51,036 nucleotides of DNA from Pseudomonadota bacterium. GTDB lineage: Bacteria; Pseudomonadota; Gammaproteobacteria; Xanthomonadales; Xanthomonadaceae. The DNA is taken from NCBI GenBank assembly GCA_020161335.1, contig JAIUOJ010000010.1:1-51036 (forward strand), in the 5' to 3' direction. Positions 7,863 through 16,556 of the stretch are shown here, in pieces (the stretch's first letter is position 1; each line of letters begins with the position of its first letter). Made by a program: the position numbers and the translations under genes. Under the pieces are notes generated by a model, which saw only the letters and a program-made list of their open reading frames with translations, did not search any database and had not been told where the DNA came from.

Positions 7863-10800
7863 TCAGCCCTGGCCCTTCGCGCCTGGACCGTCGAGCGCGT
7901 CCTGTTCGTGCGCGATCACCTCGGCCACCTGCGCCGCGGCGCTGCGCGCGCGCCGGCCGCGCTCGGCATAGAACTCGTCGGGCTTGCGGTCGAGCAGGTC
8001 GTAGACGATCGGGATCACCAGCAGGGTCAGCAGCGTGGACACCAGCAGGCCGCCGATCACGGTGACCGCCATCGGCGAGCGCACCTCCGCGCCTTCGCCG
8101 AACGCGAGCGCCAGCGGCATGAAGCCGAACACCGCGGTCAGCGTGGTCATCATGATCGGGCGCAGGCGCGAACGCGCGCCTTCCACCAGCGCCTCGCGCT
8201 TGGCCACGCCGGCCTCGCGCAGCTGGTTGACCTTGTCGATCAGGATGATGGCGTTCTTCACCACCAGGCCGACCAGCAGGATCAGGCCGATGAACACCAC
8301 CACCGAGATCGGCGATCGCGTCAGCAACAGCGCGCCGATCGCGCCGACCATCGCCAGCGGGATGGTGAACAGGATCACGAACGGGTGCAGCAGCGATTCG
8401 AACTGCGACGCCATCACCAGGTACACCAGGAACACCGCCAGCGCGAACGCGAACAGCAGCGAGCGCACCGAGTCGCCAAGCTCCTCGCCCTGCCCGCCGA
8501 TGCGCATGTCGATGTCGGTGCCGATCGGATTGTCGGCGACCATCTTCTGCACCTCGGCGACGGCGGTGCCCAGGTCGATGTCGCGCAGGTTGGCGGACAC
8601 GATCGCCACCCGGCGCTGGTCGGCGCGGTGGATCTCGCTCGGGCCGGTGGTCGAGACCACCTCGGCGACCGATGCCAGCTCCACCGGCGTGCCGCCGCCC
8701 GGGTTGACGATCAGGCGCCGGATGTCGTCGACCGACGAACGCTCCGATTCCTGCACGCGCACCAGCACGTCGATCTTGCGGTCGCGGAAGCTGTAGCGCG
8801 TGGCCACGCTGCCGCGCACCTTGTTGACCACCGCGTCGGCGATCTGGCGGGTGGTCAGGCCCAGCGCCGCGGCGCGGTCCTGGTCGAACACGATCTGGAT
8901 CTCGGGGAAGCCCTGCTCCACCGTCGACTTGACGTCGGCGTAGTGTGCGTTCGCGCGCAGCATGTCGGCCAGGCGGTTGCCGGCGACGCGGATCGCCTCG
9001 AGGTCGACGCCTTCGATCTCGATCTCCAGCGGCGGCGACAGCGCGAACAGTTCCGGCCGCGCGAAGTCGACCTGCGCCGACGGATACGCCTGCATGGTGT
9101 CGCGCAGTGCATCGGTGAGCGCCTGCTCGCGCGACGTGTCGTCCATCACCACGGAGAGCTTGCCGATGTTCTCGCCGCTCTCGGTCGGGCTGGCATCCAG
9201 CCGCGTGCCGGTGCCCGACACCCCATAGAGCAGGCGCACGCCGGTGTCGCCGGCATGCTTGCGCTGCACGTCGCGCAGCATCGCGTCGGTCTGCGCCAGC
9301 GGCGTGCCGGGCGGCAGCTTGGCGGTCATCTCGAAGCGGTCCTGCGCCAGCTGCGGGATCAGGTCCATGCCCAGGAACGGCAGCACGCCCAGCGTCGCCG
9401 CGAACAGCAGCGTCGCCACCCCCAGCACCGGCCACGGCCTGGCGAGCGCCCGCGGCAAGACGCGCAGGTAACCGGCCTCGGCGCGCTTGTACGGTGCCAT
9501 CGTGACATCACTGGCCTTGCGCATCACCGGCCCGACGATCGCCACCAGCCCGCGCCACCCGCGCACCACCAGCCAGGCGACGCCGAAGAACAGGCCGCGG
9601 ATCGTCGCGCCGAAACCGCGCCCGGTGGCGGCCACCGGCTTCTTCCAGCGGCTTTCGGGACGCCACTGCGGATGCGGCGCCTCCTCCGGGAACGCCATCG
9701 GCGGCCGGCCGCGGAGCGCGCTCAGCATCGGCACCAGGGTCATCGACACCACCAGCGACACCGCGATCGCGATCGACACCGTCAACGCCTGGTCGCGGAA
9801 CAACTGGCCGGCGATGCCCTCGACGAACACCAGCGGCAGGAACACGGCGATCGTGGTCAGGGTGGACGCCACCACCGCCATGAACACCTCTCGCGTGCCC
9901 GCGATCGCGGCATCGAGCACGCCGAGCCCGCGCTCGCGCGCCTTCGCGATCGATTCGAGCACCACGATGGAGTCGTCCACCACCAGGCCGGTGGCCAGCG
10001 CCAGGCCGCCAAGCGACATCAGGTTCAGGCTCAGGCCGAGCTGGCCCATGAAGAAGAACGTGGTGATGATCGACACCGGCAGCGACAGCGAGATCACGAA
10101 CGTGCTCCAGCCGTCGCGCAGGAACAGGAAGATCAACAGCACCGCGAGCGTGCCGCCGATCACGGCGTCGAACTTGACGTCGCTGATCGCGGCACGGATG
10201 AACTTGGACTGGTCCTCGACCACCGTCATCTCGATGTCGCGCGGCAGCTGTTCGCGCACCTGCTTCAGGCGTGCCTCCAGCGCGTCGGCGGTGGCGACGG
10301 TGTTCGCGTCGCCCTCCTTGTAGACCGCCAGCTCGACGGCCTCGTGGCCGCCGCTGCGGATCACCGCCTCGCGCTCCTTGTAGCCCTGGCGCACCTCGGC
10401 CACGTCCTTGAGCCGGATCGGCGAGGCGCCGCCGCCACCGCTGTCGCTGCGCAGCGCGGCGATGACGTTGGGATCGCGGCTGCCGAGGATCGCGGTCATC
10501 AGCTGCGGGTTGGTGCCTGACGTCGCGGCGGCGCCGGAGCCGCCCGTGGTCGTCAGCAGCATCTCGCGCATCTGCTCGACCGTGGCGAACTGGTTGACCG
10601 TGCGCACCAGGTAGCGCTGCGAGCCTTCCTCGAGGCGCCCACCGGACAGGTTCACGTTCTCCTGCGCCAGGCGCTGGATCACGCTGTCGAGCGACAGCCC
10701 GAGCTGCGCCAGCTTGCGCTGGTCGATGTCGACCTGGATCTCGTCCTCGAGGCCGCCGCCGACCTTCACCGCAGCCACGCCCGACACCGGCTCGAGCTTG

Positions 10801-11345
10801 CGCTTGAGGTCGTCGTCGGCATAGCGCCGCAGTTCCATCAGGCGACGCACGGCGTCGGCGTCGCTGCCGCCGTCCTGCTTCGAAGACAGCGCGAGGCGCA
10901 TGATCGGCTGGGTCGACGGATTGAAGCGCAGCAGCACCGGCGGCTTGGCTTCCAGCGGAAGCTGCAGCGTCTCCATCTTGTCGCGCACGTCGAGCCCGGC
11001 CTGCTCCATGTCTGTGCCCCAGGCGAACTCGAGCACCACGTCGCTCTGCCCGGTGCGCGAGATCGACTTGAGTTTGCGCAGGCCCTTGACCACGCCCAGC
11101 GCTTCTTCCGAAGGCTGCGAGATCAGCGTCTCCACTTCCGACGGCGCCGCGCCCTCGTAGTCGGTGCGCACGGTCAGCGTGGGGTAGCTCAGGTCGGGCA
11201 GCAGCTCGACCTTGAGGCCGGACAGCGAGATCGCGCCGAACAGCACCAGCGTCAGCGTCATCATCCAGATGGTGACGCGGCGCCGGGTGGCGAATTCGAT
11301 CAGGTCGAAACCTCCGGCGGACGCCGGCGGATCGTGCGGGCCCAT
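7863..11345 (-). CDS. Efflux RND transporter permease subunit (first of pair)
   Basis: 1,160 residues, about 110 longer than AcrB. It has a complete proton relay: TGLVVDDSIVVLESI in TM4 (both Asp) and LVVKNAIILIDKV in TM10 (Lys). The extra length comes largely from a basic insertion after the sixth transmembrane helix region, around PPMAFPEEAPHPQWRPESRW and on to APYKRAEAGYLRV. There is a Gly/Ser/Ala-rich stretch in the porter domain (TTGGSGAAATSGTNPQL). It lies between the adaptor gene (2 bp upstream) and the second RND gene (3 bp downstream), so all three form one complex or two related pumps. Drug or other small-molecule export is the family role; substrate unknown. Confidence 0.95.
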   Translation of the reverse strand: MGPHDPPASAGGFDLIEFATRRRVTIWMMTLTLVLFGAISLSGLKVELLPDLSYPTLTVRTDYEGAAPSEVETLISQPSEEALGVVKGLRKLKSISRTGQSDVVLEFAWGTDMEQAGLDVRDKMETLQLPLEAKPPVLLRFNPSTQPIMRLALSSKQDGGSDADAVRRLMELRRYADDDLKRKLEPVSGVAAVKVGGGLEDEIQVDIDQRKLAQLGLSLDSVIQRLAQENVNLSGGRLEEGSQRYLVRTVNQFATVEQMREMLLTTTGGSGAAATSGTNPQLMTAILGSRDPNVIAALRSDSGGGGASPIRLKDVAEVRQGYKEREAVIRSGGHEAVELAVYKEGDANTVATADALEARLKQVREQLPRDIEMTVVEDQSKFIRAAISDVKFDAVIGGTLAVLLIFLFLRDGWSTFVISLSLPVSIITTFFFMGQLGLSLNLMSLGGLALATGLVVDDSIVVLESIAKARERGLGVLDAAIAGTREVFMAVVASTLTTIAVFLPLVFVEGIAGQLFRDQALTVSIAIAVSLVVSMTLVPMLSALRGRPPMAFPEEAPHPQWRPESRWKKPVAATGRGFGATIRGLFFGVAWLVVRGWRGLVAIVGPVMRKASDVTMAPYKRAEAGYLRVLPRALARPWPVLGVATLLFAATLGVLPFLGMDLIPQLAQDRFEMTAKLPPGTPLAQTDAMLRDVQRKHAGDTGVRLLYGVSGTGTRLDASPTESGENIGKLSVVMDDTSREQALTDALRDTMQAYPSAQVDFARPELFALSPPLEIEIEGVDLEAIRVAGNRLADMLRANAHYADVKSTVEQGFPEIQIVFDQDRAAALGLTTRQIADAVVNKVRGSVATRYSFRDRKIDVLVRVQESERSSVDDIRRLIVNPGGGTPVELASVAEVVSTTGPSEIHRADQRRVAIVSANLRDIDLGTAVAEVQKMVADNPIGTDIDMRIGGQGEELGDSVRSLLFAFALAVFLVYLVMASQFESLLHPFVILFTIPLAMVGAIGALLLTRSPISVVVFIGLILLVGLVVKNAIILIDKVNQLREAGVAKREALVEGARSRLRPIMMTTLTAVFGFMPLALAFGEGAEVRSPMAVTVIGGLLVSTLLTLLVIPIVYDLLDRKPDEFYAERGRRARSAAAQVAEVIAHEQDALDGPGAKGQG

Positions 11346-11346
11346 C

Positions 11347-12471
11347 TCAGTTGCCCGCCTGCGGGGCCGCTTCGACCTGCTCCGCCTTGGCGGCGGGCTT
11401 GTCCCCGCCCAGCACCTGCACCGTGCTGCCTTCGCGCAGCGCCGCCTTGCCGGCGACGACCACCGCGTCGCCCGCCTTCAACCCGTCGCGCACTTCGACC
11501 CAGGCGCCTTCGGAGTAGCCGAGCTTGAGCGCGACGCGCGAGGCCACGTTGTCGCGGATCACGTACACCGACGGCTCGCCACCGTCCTCGATCAGCGCCG
11601 TGCGCGGCAGCACCAGCGCATCGGCGCGCTGGTCGTAGTTGATGCTCAGGCGGCCGAACATGCCCGGTTGCAGTTCGCCGTTGCCCTCGAACGCGGCGAC
11701 GACGCGGAACGTGCCGGTGCCGGTATCCACCACCGGCGACACGCGGTCGACCTCGCCGGTGAAACGCTTGCCCGGCAGCGCATCGGCGGTGAGTTCGACC
11801 ACCTGCCCGGGCTTGAGCTTGGCGACCTCGCGCTCGGGCACGTTGAGCGTGGCCTCCAGCCGGCCGGCATCGACGATGCGGAAGATCGGCGAGTTGATCT
11901 GCACGAAGTTGCCCGGCTTGATGCTGCGCGAGGCGATCACGCCGGAGATCGGCGCCGTCACCTGGGTGTAGGACAGCTCGAGGTCCGCCAGCCGGTTCAC
12001 GGCGCGTGCGTTCTCGAGGTCGAAGCGCAGCTGGTCGAGGTCGTTGGCGCTGACCATCTGCTGCGCTTCGAGCTGCCTGGCGCGCGCGTAGTTGGCCTCC
12101 AGCTTGCGCAACTGGGCGGCACTCTGGGCGACCTGCAGGCGCGCGCGGTCGGCGTCCAGACGCACCAGCACCTGGCCGGCCTTCACGTGCTGGCCTTCCT
12201 CCACCAGTACCTGCAGCGCCACGCCCGAGGTCTTGGCGACCACCTGCGATTCGGCGCGCGGTTCCAGGGTCGAGGTATTGGCGTAACTGGCCGCGATCGC
12301 GCGGCGGGCGACCTTCTCCACTTCCACGGGGATCGCGTCGGGCCCCTTGTTTTCGGCGTCCTTGGCCTTGGCGTCACCGCCCCCCTTGCAGCCGCCCAGC
12401 AACAATGCGACCGACAGGATGCCGGCGGCCAGGGCCGGGGCTGCGCCCGGGCACTTACGGTTCGTGTACAT
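11347..12471 (-). CDS. RND efflux periplasmic adaptor (membrane-fusion lipoprotein)
   Basis: 374 residues with a lipoprotein signal ending in LLLGGC (Cys28). It then has the MFP layout: a first lipoyl half-motif VAKTSGVALQVLVEEGQHVKAG, a coiled-coil hairpin rich in Ala, Arg, Leu and Gln, a second lipoyl half (TAPISGVIASRSIKPGNFV), a beta-barrel and a membrane-proximal domain. It links the inner-membrane RND subunits to an outer-membrane channel; no OMF gene is present in this operon, so a TolC-like protein must be encoded elsewhere. First gene of the minus-strand operon. Confidence 0.95.
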   Translation of the reverse strand: MYTNRKCPGAAPALAAGILSVALLLGGCKGGGDAKAKDAENKGPDAIPVEVEKVARRAIAASYANTSTLEPRAESQVVAKTSGVALQVLVEEGQHVKAGQVLVRLDADRARLQVAQSAAQLRKLEANYARARQLEAQQMVSANDLDQLRFDLENARAVNRLADLELSYTQVTAPISGVIASRSIKPGNFVQINSPIFRIVDAGRLEATLNVPEREVAKLKPGQVVELTADALPGKRFTGEVDRVSPVVDTGTGTFRVVAAFEGNGELQPGMFGRLSINYDQRADALVLPRTALIEDGGEPSVYVIRDNVASRVALKLGYSEGAWVEVRDGLKAGDAVVVAGKAALREGSTVQVLGGDKPAAKAEQVEAAPQAGN

Positions 12472-12515
12472 GGAATCTGACTTAGCCCCTATGGTGTGGT
12501 AGCAAGGTATATCAC

Positions 12516-12530
12516 CCGGTCAGTCACCGG
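12516..12530. promoter_or_regulatory. Inverted repeat upstream of the RND operon, candidate operator
   Basis: CCGGTCAGTCACCGG is a 5-5-5 inverted repeat 45 bp upstream of the adaptor start, next to an AT-richer stretch (tatat). TetR-type regulators of RND pumps often bind sites of this look, but no regulator gene is adjacent. The rest of 12472-12690 shows nothing else I can support. Confidence 0.3.
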
Positions 12531-12696
12531 CATCCGCCGAAGGTCATGGTGACTCCCGGCGCCGGACATGGCAGGGACGGATCGGGGATGCGGACGTGAC
12601 GATGGTGGTTGCAGGCACGCCCGTGCGGGGGGCAAGCCCATCGCCATCCACGCTCGGCTGCGCTCCGTCTCCGGCACGGCGCGCCGACCATGATCG

Positions 12697-12725
12697 TTAA
12701 CAGGCTTGGGGGCGCAGGCTATACT
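12697..12725 (+). promoter_or_regulatory. Sigma-70 promoter of the cytochrome c pair
   Basis: TTAACA (12697-12702) and TATACT (12720-12725) are separated by 17 bp, each close to consensus. Transcription would start near 12732, leaving a leader of about 80 nt before the first cytochrome gene. Confidence 0.65.
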
Positions 12726-12811
12726 CCGCCGAATTGCACGATCATGAACGCCGTGCGATGGCATTACCTCCCGCTCGTTGCCACCAGCCACCAGGATTGC
12801 GGAACCACGAC

Positions 12812-13246
12812 ATGACGCGACCGTTGACGATCGCCGCCTGCCTTGCCGTTGCCTTGCTCGCCCCGGCCTCCCTCCCCGGGACGGCCTCCGCCCAGACCCC
12901 GCCCGCAGGCGAAGACGCCAGCGCCGCCCCGGCCGATGCCGCCGCAGCGCCCGCGCCCGCACCGGCCGCTCCCGCCACGCCGGCCGCCCTCGTCGGCAAC
13001 GCCGACACCGGCAAGCTGATCACCTACACCTGCCAGGGCTGCCACGGCGTGGTCGGCTACCGCAACGTGTACCCGACCTACCACGTGCCCAGGATCGGCG
13101 GCCAGTCGGCCCTGTACCTGAGCAACGCCCTGCACGAATACCAGAAGGGTACGCGCAAGCATCCCACCATGCAGGCGCAGGCGCAGAGCTTCTCCGACCA
13201 GGACATCGCCGACATTGCCGCCTTTCTTTCGGGGTTGAAGCCATGA
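12812..13246 (+). CDS. c-type cytochrome (secreted, cytochrome c4-like half)
   Basis: 144 residues. A Sec signal peptide (MTRPLTIAACLAVALLAPAS... ending near TASA) precedes an Ala/Pro linker of about 30 residues and one class I haem-binding site CQGCH (Cys74, Cys77, His78). The segment ending in AQAQSFSDQDIADIAAFLSGLK, with Met in the run before it, is typical of the cytochrome c553/c4 fold. The ATG at 12812 is chosen because it opens the signal peptide; the frame is open further upstream but without signal features. The stop overlaps the next gene (ATGA). Probable periplasmic electron carrier to a terminal oxidase. Confidence 0.88.
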   Translation: MTRPLTIAACLAVALLAPASLPGTASAQTPPAGEDASAAPADAAAAPAPAPAAPATPAALVGNADTGKLITYTCQGCHGVVGYRNVYPTYHVPRIGGQSALYLSNALHEYQKGTRKHPTMQAQAQSFSDQDIADIAAFLSGLKP

Positions 13247-13695
13247 GCCGCAAGACCATGACCCTGACCGCCGCCAGGCTGCTGGCCCCGCTGGCCGCCG
13301 CGCTCGCCCTCGCCGCCTGCGGTGGCGGTGGCGAGGGCGCCGAGGTCGAGGGCGCGCACGGCGCCGCCGCGACCTCCTCGTCCGCCGGCCTGCCCAAGGG
13401 CCGCGTCGCCGAAGGCGAAGCGCTCGCCAACGTCAAGGGCAAGGCCACCGGCCAGTCGTGCATCGAATGCCATGGCGCGGACGGCAACAACCCGCTCGAC
13501 GACAGCTATCCCAAGCTCGGCGGCCAGTATTACGACTACCTCGAGCATGCGCTGCAGCAGTACCGCAGCGGCGCGCGCGAGCACGCCCTGATGTCGCAGC
13601 AGGCCCGCGACCTGAGCGACCAGCAGATCGCCGACCTGGCGGTGTACTTCGGCTCGCGGCCGAGCCAGCTGCGCGACCTCCACGGCGCGCACTGA
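13243..13695 (+). CDS. c-type cytochrome lipoprotein (cytochrome c4-like)
   Basis: 150 residues. The lipobox LAAC places Cys26 as the acylation site, so the protein is membrane-tethered in the periplasm. After a low-complexity Gly/Ala/Ser spacer comes one haem motif CIECH (Cys73, Cys76, His77), and a C-terminal run SQQARDLSDQQIADLAVYF as in the neighbour. The two genes overlap by 4 bp and look like two halves of a dihaem c4 encoded as separate proteins. Downstream is a strong terminator. Confidence 0.88.
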   Translation: MSRKTMTLTAARLLAPLAAALALAACGGGGEGAEVEGAHGAAATSSSAGLPKGRVAEGEALANVKGKATGQSCIECHGADGNNPLDDSYPKLGGQYYDYLEHALQQYRSGAREHALMSQQARDLSDQQIADLAVYFGSRPSQLRDLHGAH

Positions 13696-13715
13696 CGCCA
13701 CGTCGCGCGTGGACG

Positions 13716-13743
13716 AAAAAGCCCGCCGTGAGGCGGGCTTTTT
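13716..13743 (+). terminator. Rho-independent terminator after cytochrome genes
   Basis: AAAAAGCCCGCC / GGCGGGCTTTTT forms a perfect stem with a short loop (gtga) and flanking A and T tracts, so it can work in both directions. It also closes the minus-strand gene that ends at 13777. Confidence 0.9.
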
Positions 13744-13776
13744 CATGGGGCCGCGGTCAGCGCAGGGCCAACCGGA

Positions 13777-15459
13777 TCACGGCGGCGTCGCCGGCTTCAG
13801 GCTGTCCTGGTCTTCCTGCAGGTCGCGCTTGAACGGCACGTCGGGCGGCTTGCGCGCCTCCGCCTCGTTGTCGAGCATGTTCGGGTCGGTGATGCCGCAG
13901 GCGCCGCCGAGCATCAGCAGCGCCACCGCGCACTTGATGCGCTTGCTGGTGCCGGGGATCGGGATCAGCACTTCCTTGATGCTCTTGCGCACCCACTCCT
14001 CGAGCAGGGTTTCGTGCGGCACCCAGAAGCGGTCGAGCGAGGTCGGCTCGTAACCGACCGGCGGTCGCTTGAGCCAGGTGCCCATGCGGTCGATCTTCTC
14101 GTAGTCCTCGGTGATCGTGCCCGGCGGCAGGCCGCCGCCGGCGCGGCCGGTCCCGCCCGCCAGGCGGGGGCTGCCGTCGGCGTTGAAAAGTCCGGACGGG
14201 CTGCCTGCCTGGCCTCCGGGTCGATTGCGCGTGGAATCGCCCCAGTCGTCGCCGCGCCGTGGCGAAGCCAAGGCGCCGGCCGCCGGGGTCGACGTGGTCC
14301 CGCTGCCGGCGGTGCTCGCGGTCGCCGACGTGCCCTGCCCGGCCGCGCGCTGGCCGCCGCTGGTGCCGGCCGCCGTCTGCGCCGCGCCGGCGGCCGTTCG
14401 CTGGCCGTCGGCGCGACCGGCTTCGCGCGATTCGGAGGCCCCTGCGGTCGCGGCACCGGTCGTGCGCAGCGGCACGTCGCGCTGCGCGACCTGCGGCCCT
14501 TCGCGACGCAATTCCGGCGACGGCGCCGCCGGGCGCTGGGGCGTACGCATGGCCACCTCAGGCGCGGGCGCGGGCACTTCGCGCTGCACGATGTCGACCT
14601 CGCGCTGGCGCAGGTCCGGCACGGTGATGTCGCGCTCAGGCAGTCGCCGCACCTCGGGGGGAGGCGCGCGCGTGGGCACGTCCACCGTGCGCAGCTCGGC
14701 GCTGGGCACGCGCAGCTCCGGCGTCGGCAGGTTGCGCACCGGCACCTCGGCCATGCGCGTGGGCGGGACGACGAAGGTGGAATCCGGTTGCGGGGTTTCG
14801 GTCACCTGCAGGCGCTGGTCGGCCGGCGGCGGCGGGATCTCCGGCACCGGCGTGGCTTCGCGCGCGACCGAGGGCTCGGGCAAGGCCTGCGCGGTGGGTG
14901 GCTGCGTCGCCGCCGCCGCGGCCGGCGCCGGGCTGCTGGCCACGTCGGGCACCGGGTTCTCCTCGAGTTGCGCCCCGCCGGCCGTCTCCACCGGGGTGCC
15001 GTCGCCGATGAACTCCACCTGCACCACGTGCTCCTCGCCCAGCCGCGCTTCCTCCTCGCCGGGGTAGCCGACGAAGCGCGCGTACATCAGCCAGAACAGC
15101 GCCTGGATCCACAGGATGTGGAACAGCAGCGTCAGCACGGTCGACGCGATCCGCGCGCGGCGGTCGTCGCGCGGCGTGTCCTCCGGATCGCCGAACAGCA
15201 GGCGGGCGGACGCCTGCCAGCGGCTCGGCGCCGGCGCGGCGCGCGGCGGCGGGGCCGGCTCGCGCGCGGTGAAGATGCCGACGAAGGCTTCCGCGGCGTC
15301 CACCGCGCCGCCGGCCGCCTGGCCCGCTCGCGTCGCCATCGCCGAGAACCACGCAGTCCAGCCGGGCGGGAATTCCCCGGGCGGCCGCGGCGGCCGGATC
15401 GAACGCCCCTTGCGCAGGTGCCGCTGCAAGGCCTCGATCAGGTCGGAGGAGGAAAACAC
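13777..15459 (-). CDS. Single-span 'transmembrane repetitive' protein, Pro/Arg-rich
   Basis: 560 residues. A cytoplasmic-looking N-terminus of about 100 residues is followed by one hydrophobic span (STVLTLLFHILWIQALFWLMY), then an acidic GEEEARLGEEHVVQVEFIG segment. Next comes about 300 residues of low-complexity sequence made of loosely repeating units such as VRNLPTPELRVPSAELR and REVDIVQREVPAPAPEV, then a Gly/Ser/Thr/Ala linker. The C-terminal ~110 residues are a compact conserved domain (ITEDYEKIDRMGTWLKRPP, FWVPHETLLEEWVRKSIKE). The arrangement recalls TonB-like periplasm-spanning proteins. Xanthomonads have proteins annotated this way. Function unknown. It lies 15 bp downstream of nfuA. 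Confidence 0.75.
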   Translation of the reverse strand: MFSSSDLIEALQRHLRKGRSIRPPRPPGEFPPGWTAWFSAMATRAGQAAGGAVDAAEAFVGIFTAREPAPPPRAAPAPSRWQASARLLFGDPEDTPRDDRRARIASTVLTLLFHILWIQALFWLMYARFVGYPGEEEARLGEEHVVQVEFIGDGTPVETAGGAQLEENPVPDVASSPAPAAAAATQPPTAQALPEPSVAREATPVPEIPPPPADQRLQVTETPQPDSTFVVPPTRMAEVPVRNLPTPELRVPSAELRTVDVPTRAPPPEVRRLPERDITVPDLRQREVDIVQREVPAPAPEVAMRTPQRPAAPSPELRREGPQVAQRDVPLRTTGAATAGASESREAGRADGQRTAAGAAQTAAGTSGGQRAAGQGTSATASTAGSGTTSTPAAGALASPRRGDDWGDSTRNRPGGQAGSPSGLFNADGSPRLAGGTGRAGGGLPPGTITEDYEKIDRMGTWLKRPPVGYEPTSLDRFWVPHETLLEEWVRKSIKEVLIPIPGTSKRIKCAVALLMLGGACGITDPNMLDNEAEARKPPDVPFKRDLQEDQDSLKPATPP

Positions 15460-15474
15460 CCGCGGCGCGTTCCG

Positions 15475-16068
15475 TCAGGCGCTGCCGCGCGGCATGTACG
15501 GGGCCGTGCCGGTGTCGTGGTCGGTGGCATCGCGCACCGCGGTCACGCCCGGCACCTTGTCCATCAGCGTGCGTTCGATGCCCTGCTTGAGCGTGACGTC
15601 GACCATGCCGCACCCGTGGCAGCCGCCGCCGAAGCGCAGCAGGACCACGCCTTCGGCGGTGACTTCCTCCAGCGTGACGTGGCCACGATGCTGCGCGAGC
15701 TGCGGATTGATCTCCTGTTCGATCAGCCAGCGCACGCGCTCGACGATGGACGCCGATTCCGGCGGCGCCTCGCCCTTGATCTTCGGCGCGCGGATCTGCA
15801 GCTGGCCGCCGGTGGCACGCGATTCGTAGTCGATGCGCGCGCCGTCGAGGAACGGCGCGCTGGGCGCGTCGAGCCAGACCGTGAAGCCCTCGCAGTCGAT
15901 CGCCCATTCATCGCCGTGCAGGTCGGCGGGCTCGGCGAACTCCAGGCGCACGTCGGCTTTCGGCGTGCCCGGGTGCACCGCCGCCAGGCGCACACCCAGC
16001 CCGGGCTGCGCCTCGCGTTCGATGAGTTTGCGGAAGTGCGCCTGCGCGCTGTCGGAAATCTGGATCAT
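15475..16068 (-). CDS. nfuA: Fe-S biogenesis protein NfuA
   Basis: 197 residues, close to E. coli NfuA (191). The N-terminal degenerate A-type domain starts at [15 protein letters not shown], and the C-terminal Nfu domain has [21 protein letters not shown] with the cluster-binding Cys150 and Cys153. It carries [4Fe-4S] clusters to apo-proteins, especially under stress. The frame is open for 27 codons upstream of 16068, but that part is Arg-rich and lacks family similarity. Probably co-transcribed with the repetitive membrane protein. Confidence 0.93.
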   Translation of the reverse strand: MIQISDSAQAHFRKLIEREAQPGLGVRLAAVHPGTPKADVRLEFAEPADLHGDEWAIDCEGFTVWLDAPSAPFLDGARIDYESRATGGQLQIRAPKIKGEAPPESASIVERVRWLIEQEINPQLAQHRGHVTLEEVTAEGVVLLRFGGGCHGCGMVDVTLKQGIERTLMDKVPGVTAVRDATDHDTGTAPYMPRGSA

Positions 16069-16192
16069 GGTCGCGTCCGTCTTTCGACGTATTCTAGGGC
16101 CAGCCCCGTTCATCGTTCGTTGCCCGTGCGCCCGGGACCGTGCCCGCACACGATCCGTTCATCCGGCGCGACGTCCGCCAGGAGATAGCGCC

Positions 16193-16534
16193 ATGTCCGA
16201 CCTCGTCCCCCTCGCCCAGGCCCATTGCTTCCCGCGCCAGGGCGGCGAACACCTGCTCGGCGAGGCGCGCGTGCGCGAATTGCTGCCGCAGGTGCCGGGC
16301 TGGGACCTGGTCGAGGACGGACAGGCCCTGCGCAGGACCTACCGGTTCGAGGACTACTACCGCACGATGGCCTTCGTGAACGCATTGGCCTTCATGGCCC
16401 ATCGCGAGGACCACCATCCCGACCTGTCCGTGCACTACGACCGCTGCGTCGTGCGCTACTCCACGCACGACGTTGGCGGCCTGAGCGAGAACGACTTCAT
16501 CTGCGCCGCGAAGGCGGACGCGCTGGCCGGCTGA
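16193..16534 (+). CDS. phhB: Pterin-4a-carbinolamine dehydratase
   Basis: 113 residues with the family signature: a central [25 protein letters not shown] containing the catalytic His pair, then TTH-like [19 protein letters not shown]. It dehydrates 4a-hydroxytetrahydrobiopterin during pterin-dependent hydroxylation. In xanthomonads it is also tied to pterin recycling for phenylalanine hydroxylase, which is not in this window. The GGAG at 16181-16184 precedes the ATG at a good distance and fixes the start. Confidence 0.93.
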   Translation: MSDLVPLAQAHCFPRQGGEHLLGEARVRELLPQVPGWDLVEDGQALRRTYRFEDYYRTMAFVNALAFMAHREDHHPDLSVHYDRCVVRYSTHDVGGLSENDFICAAKADALAG

Positions 16535-16556
16535 CCCGACCCCCGATCGCTGCGCT

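Noticed and set aside
5121..10520. Very long open frame of 1,799 codons on the plus strand, His/Arg/Asp-rich
   Set aside because: It is the antisense of the two RND genes. The composition is that of a GC-rich shadow frame, with no domain, and the RND genes are unmistakable.
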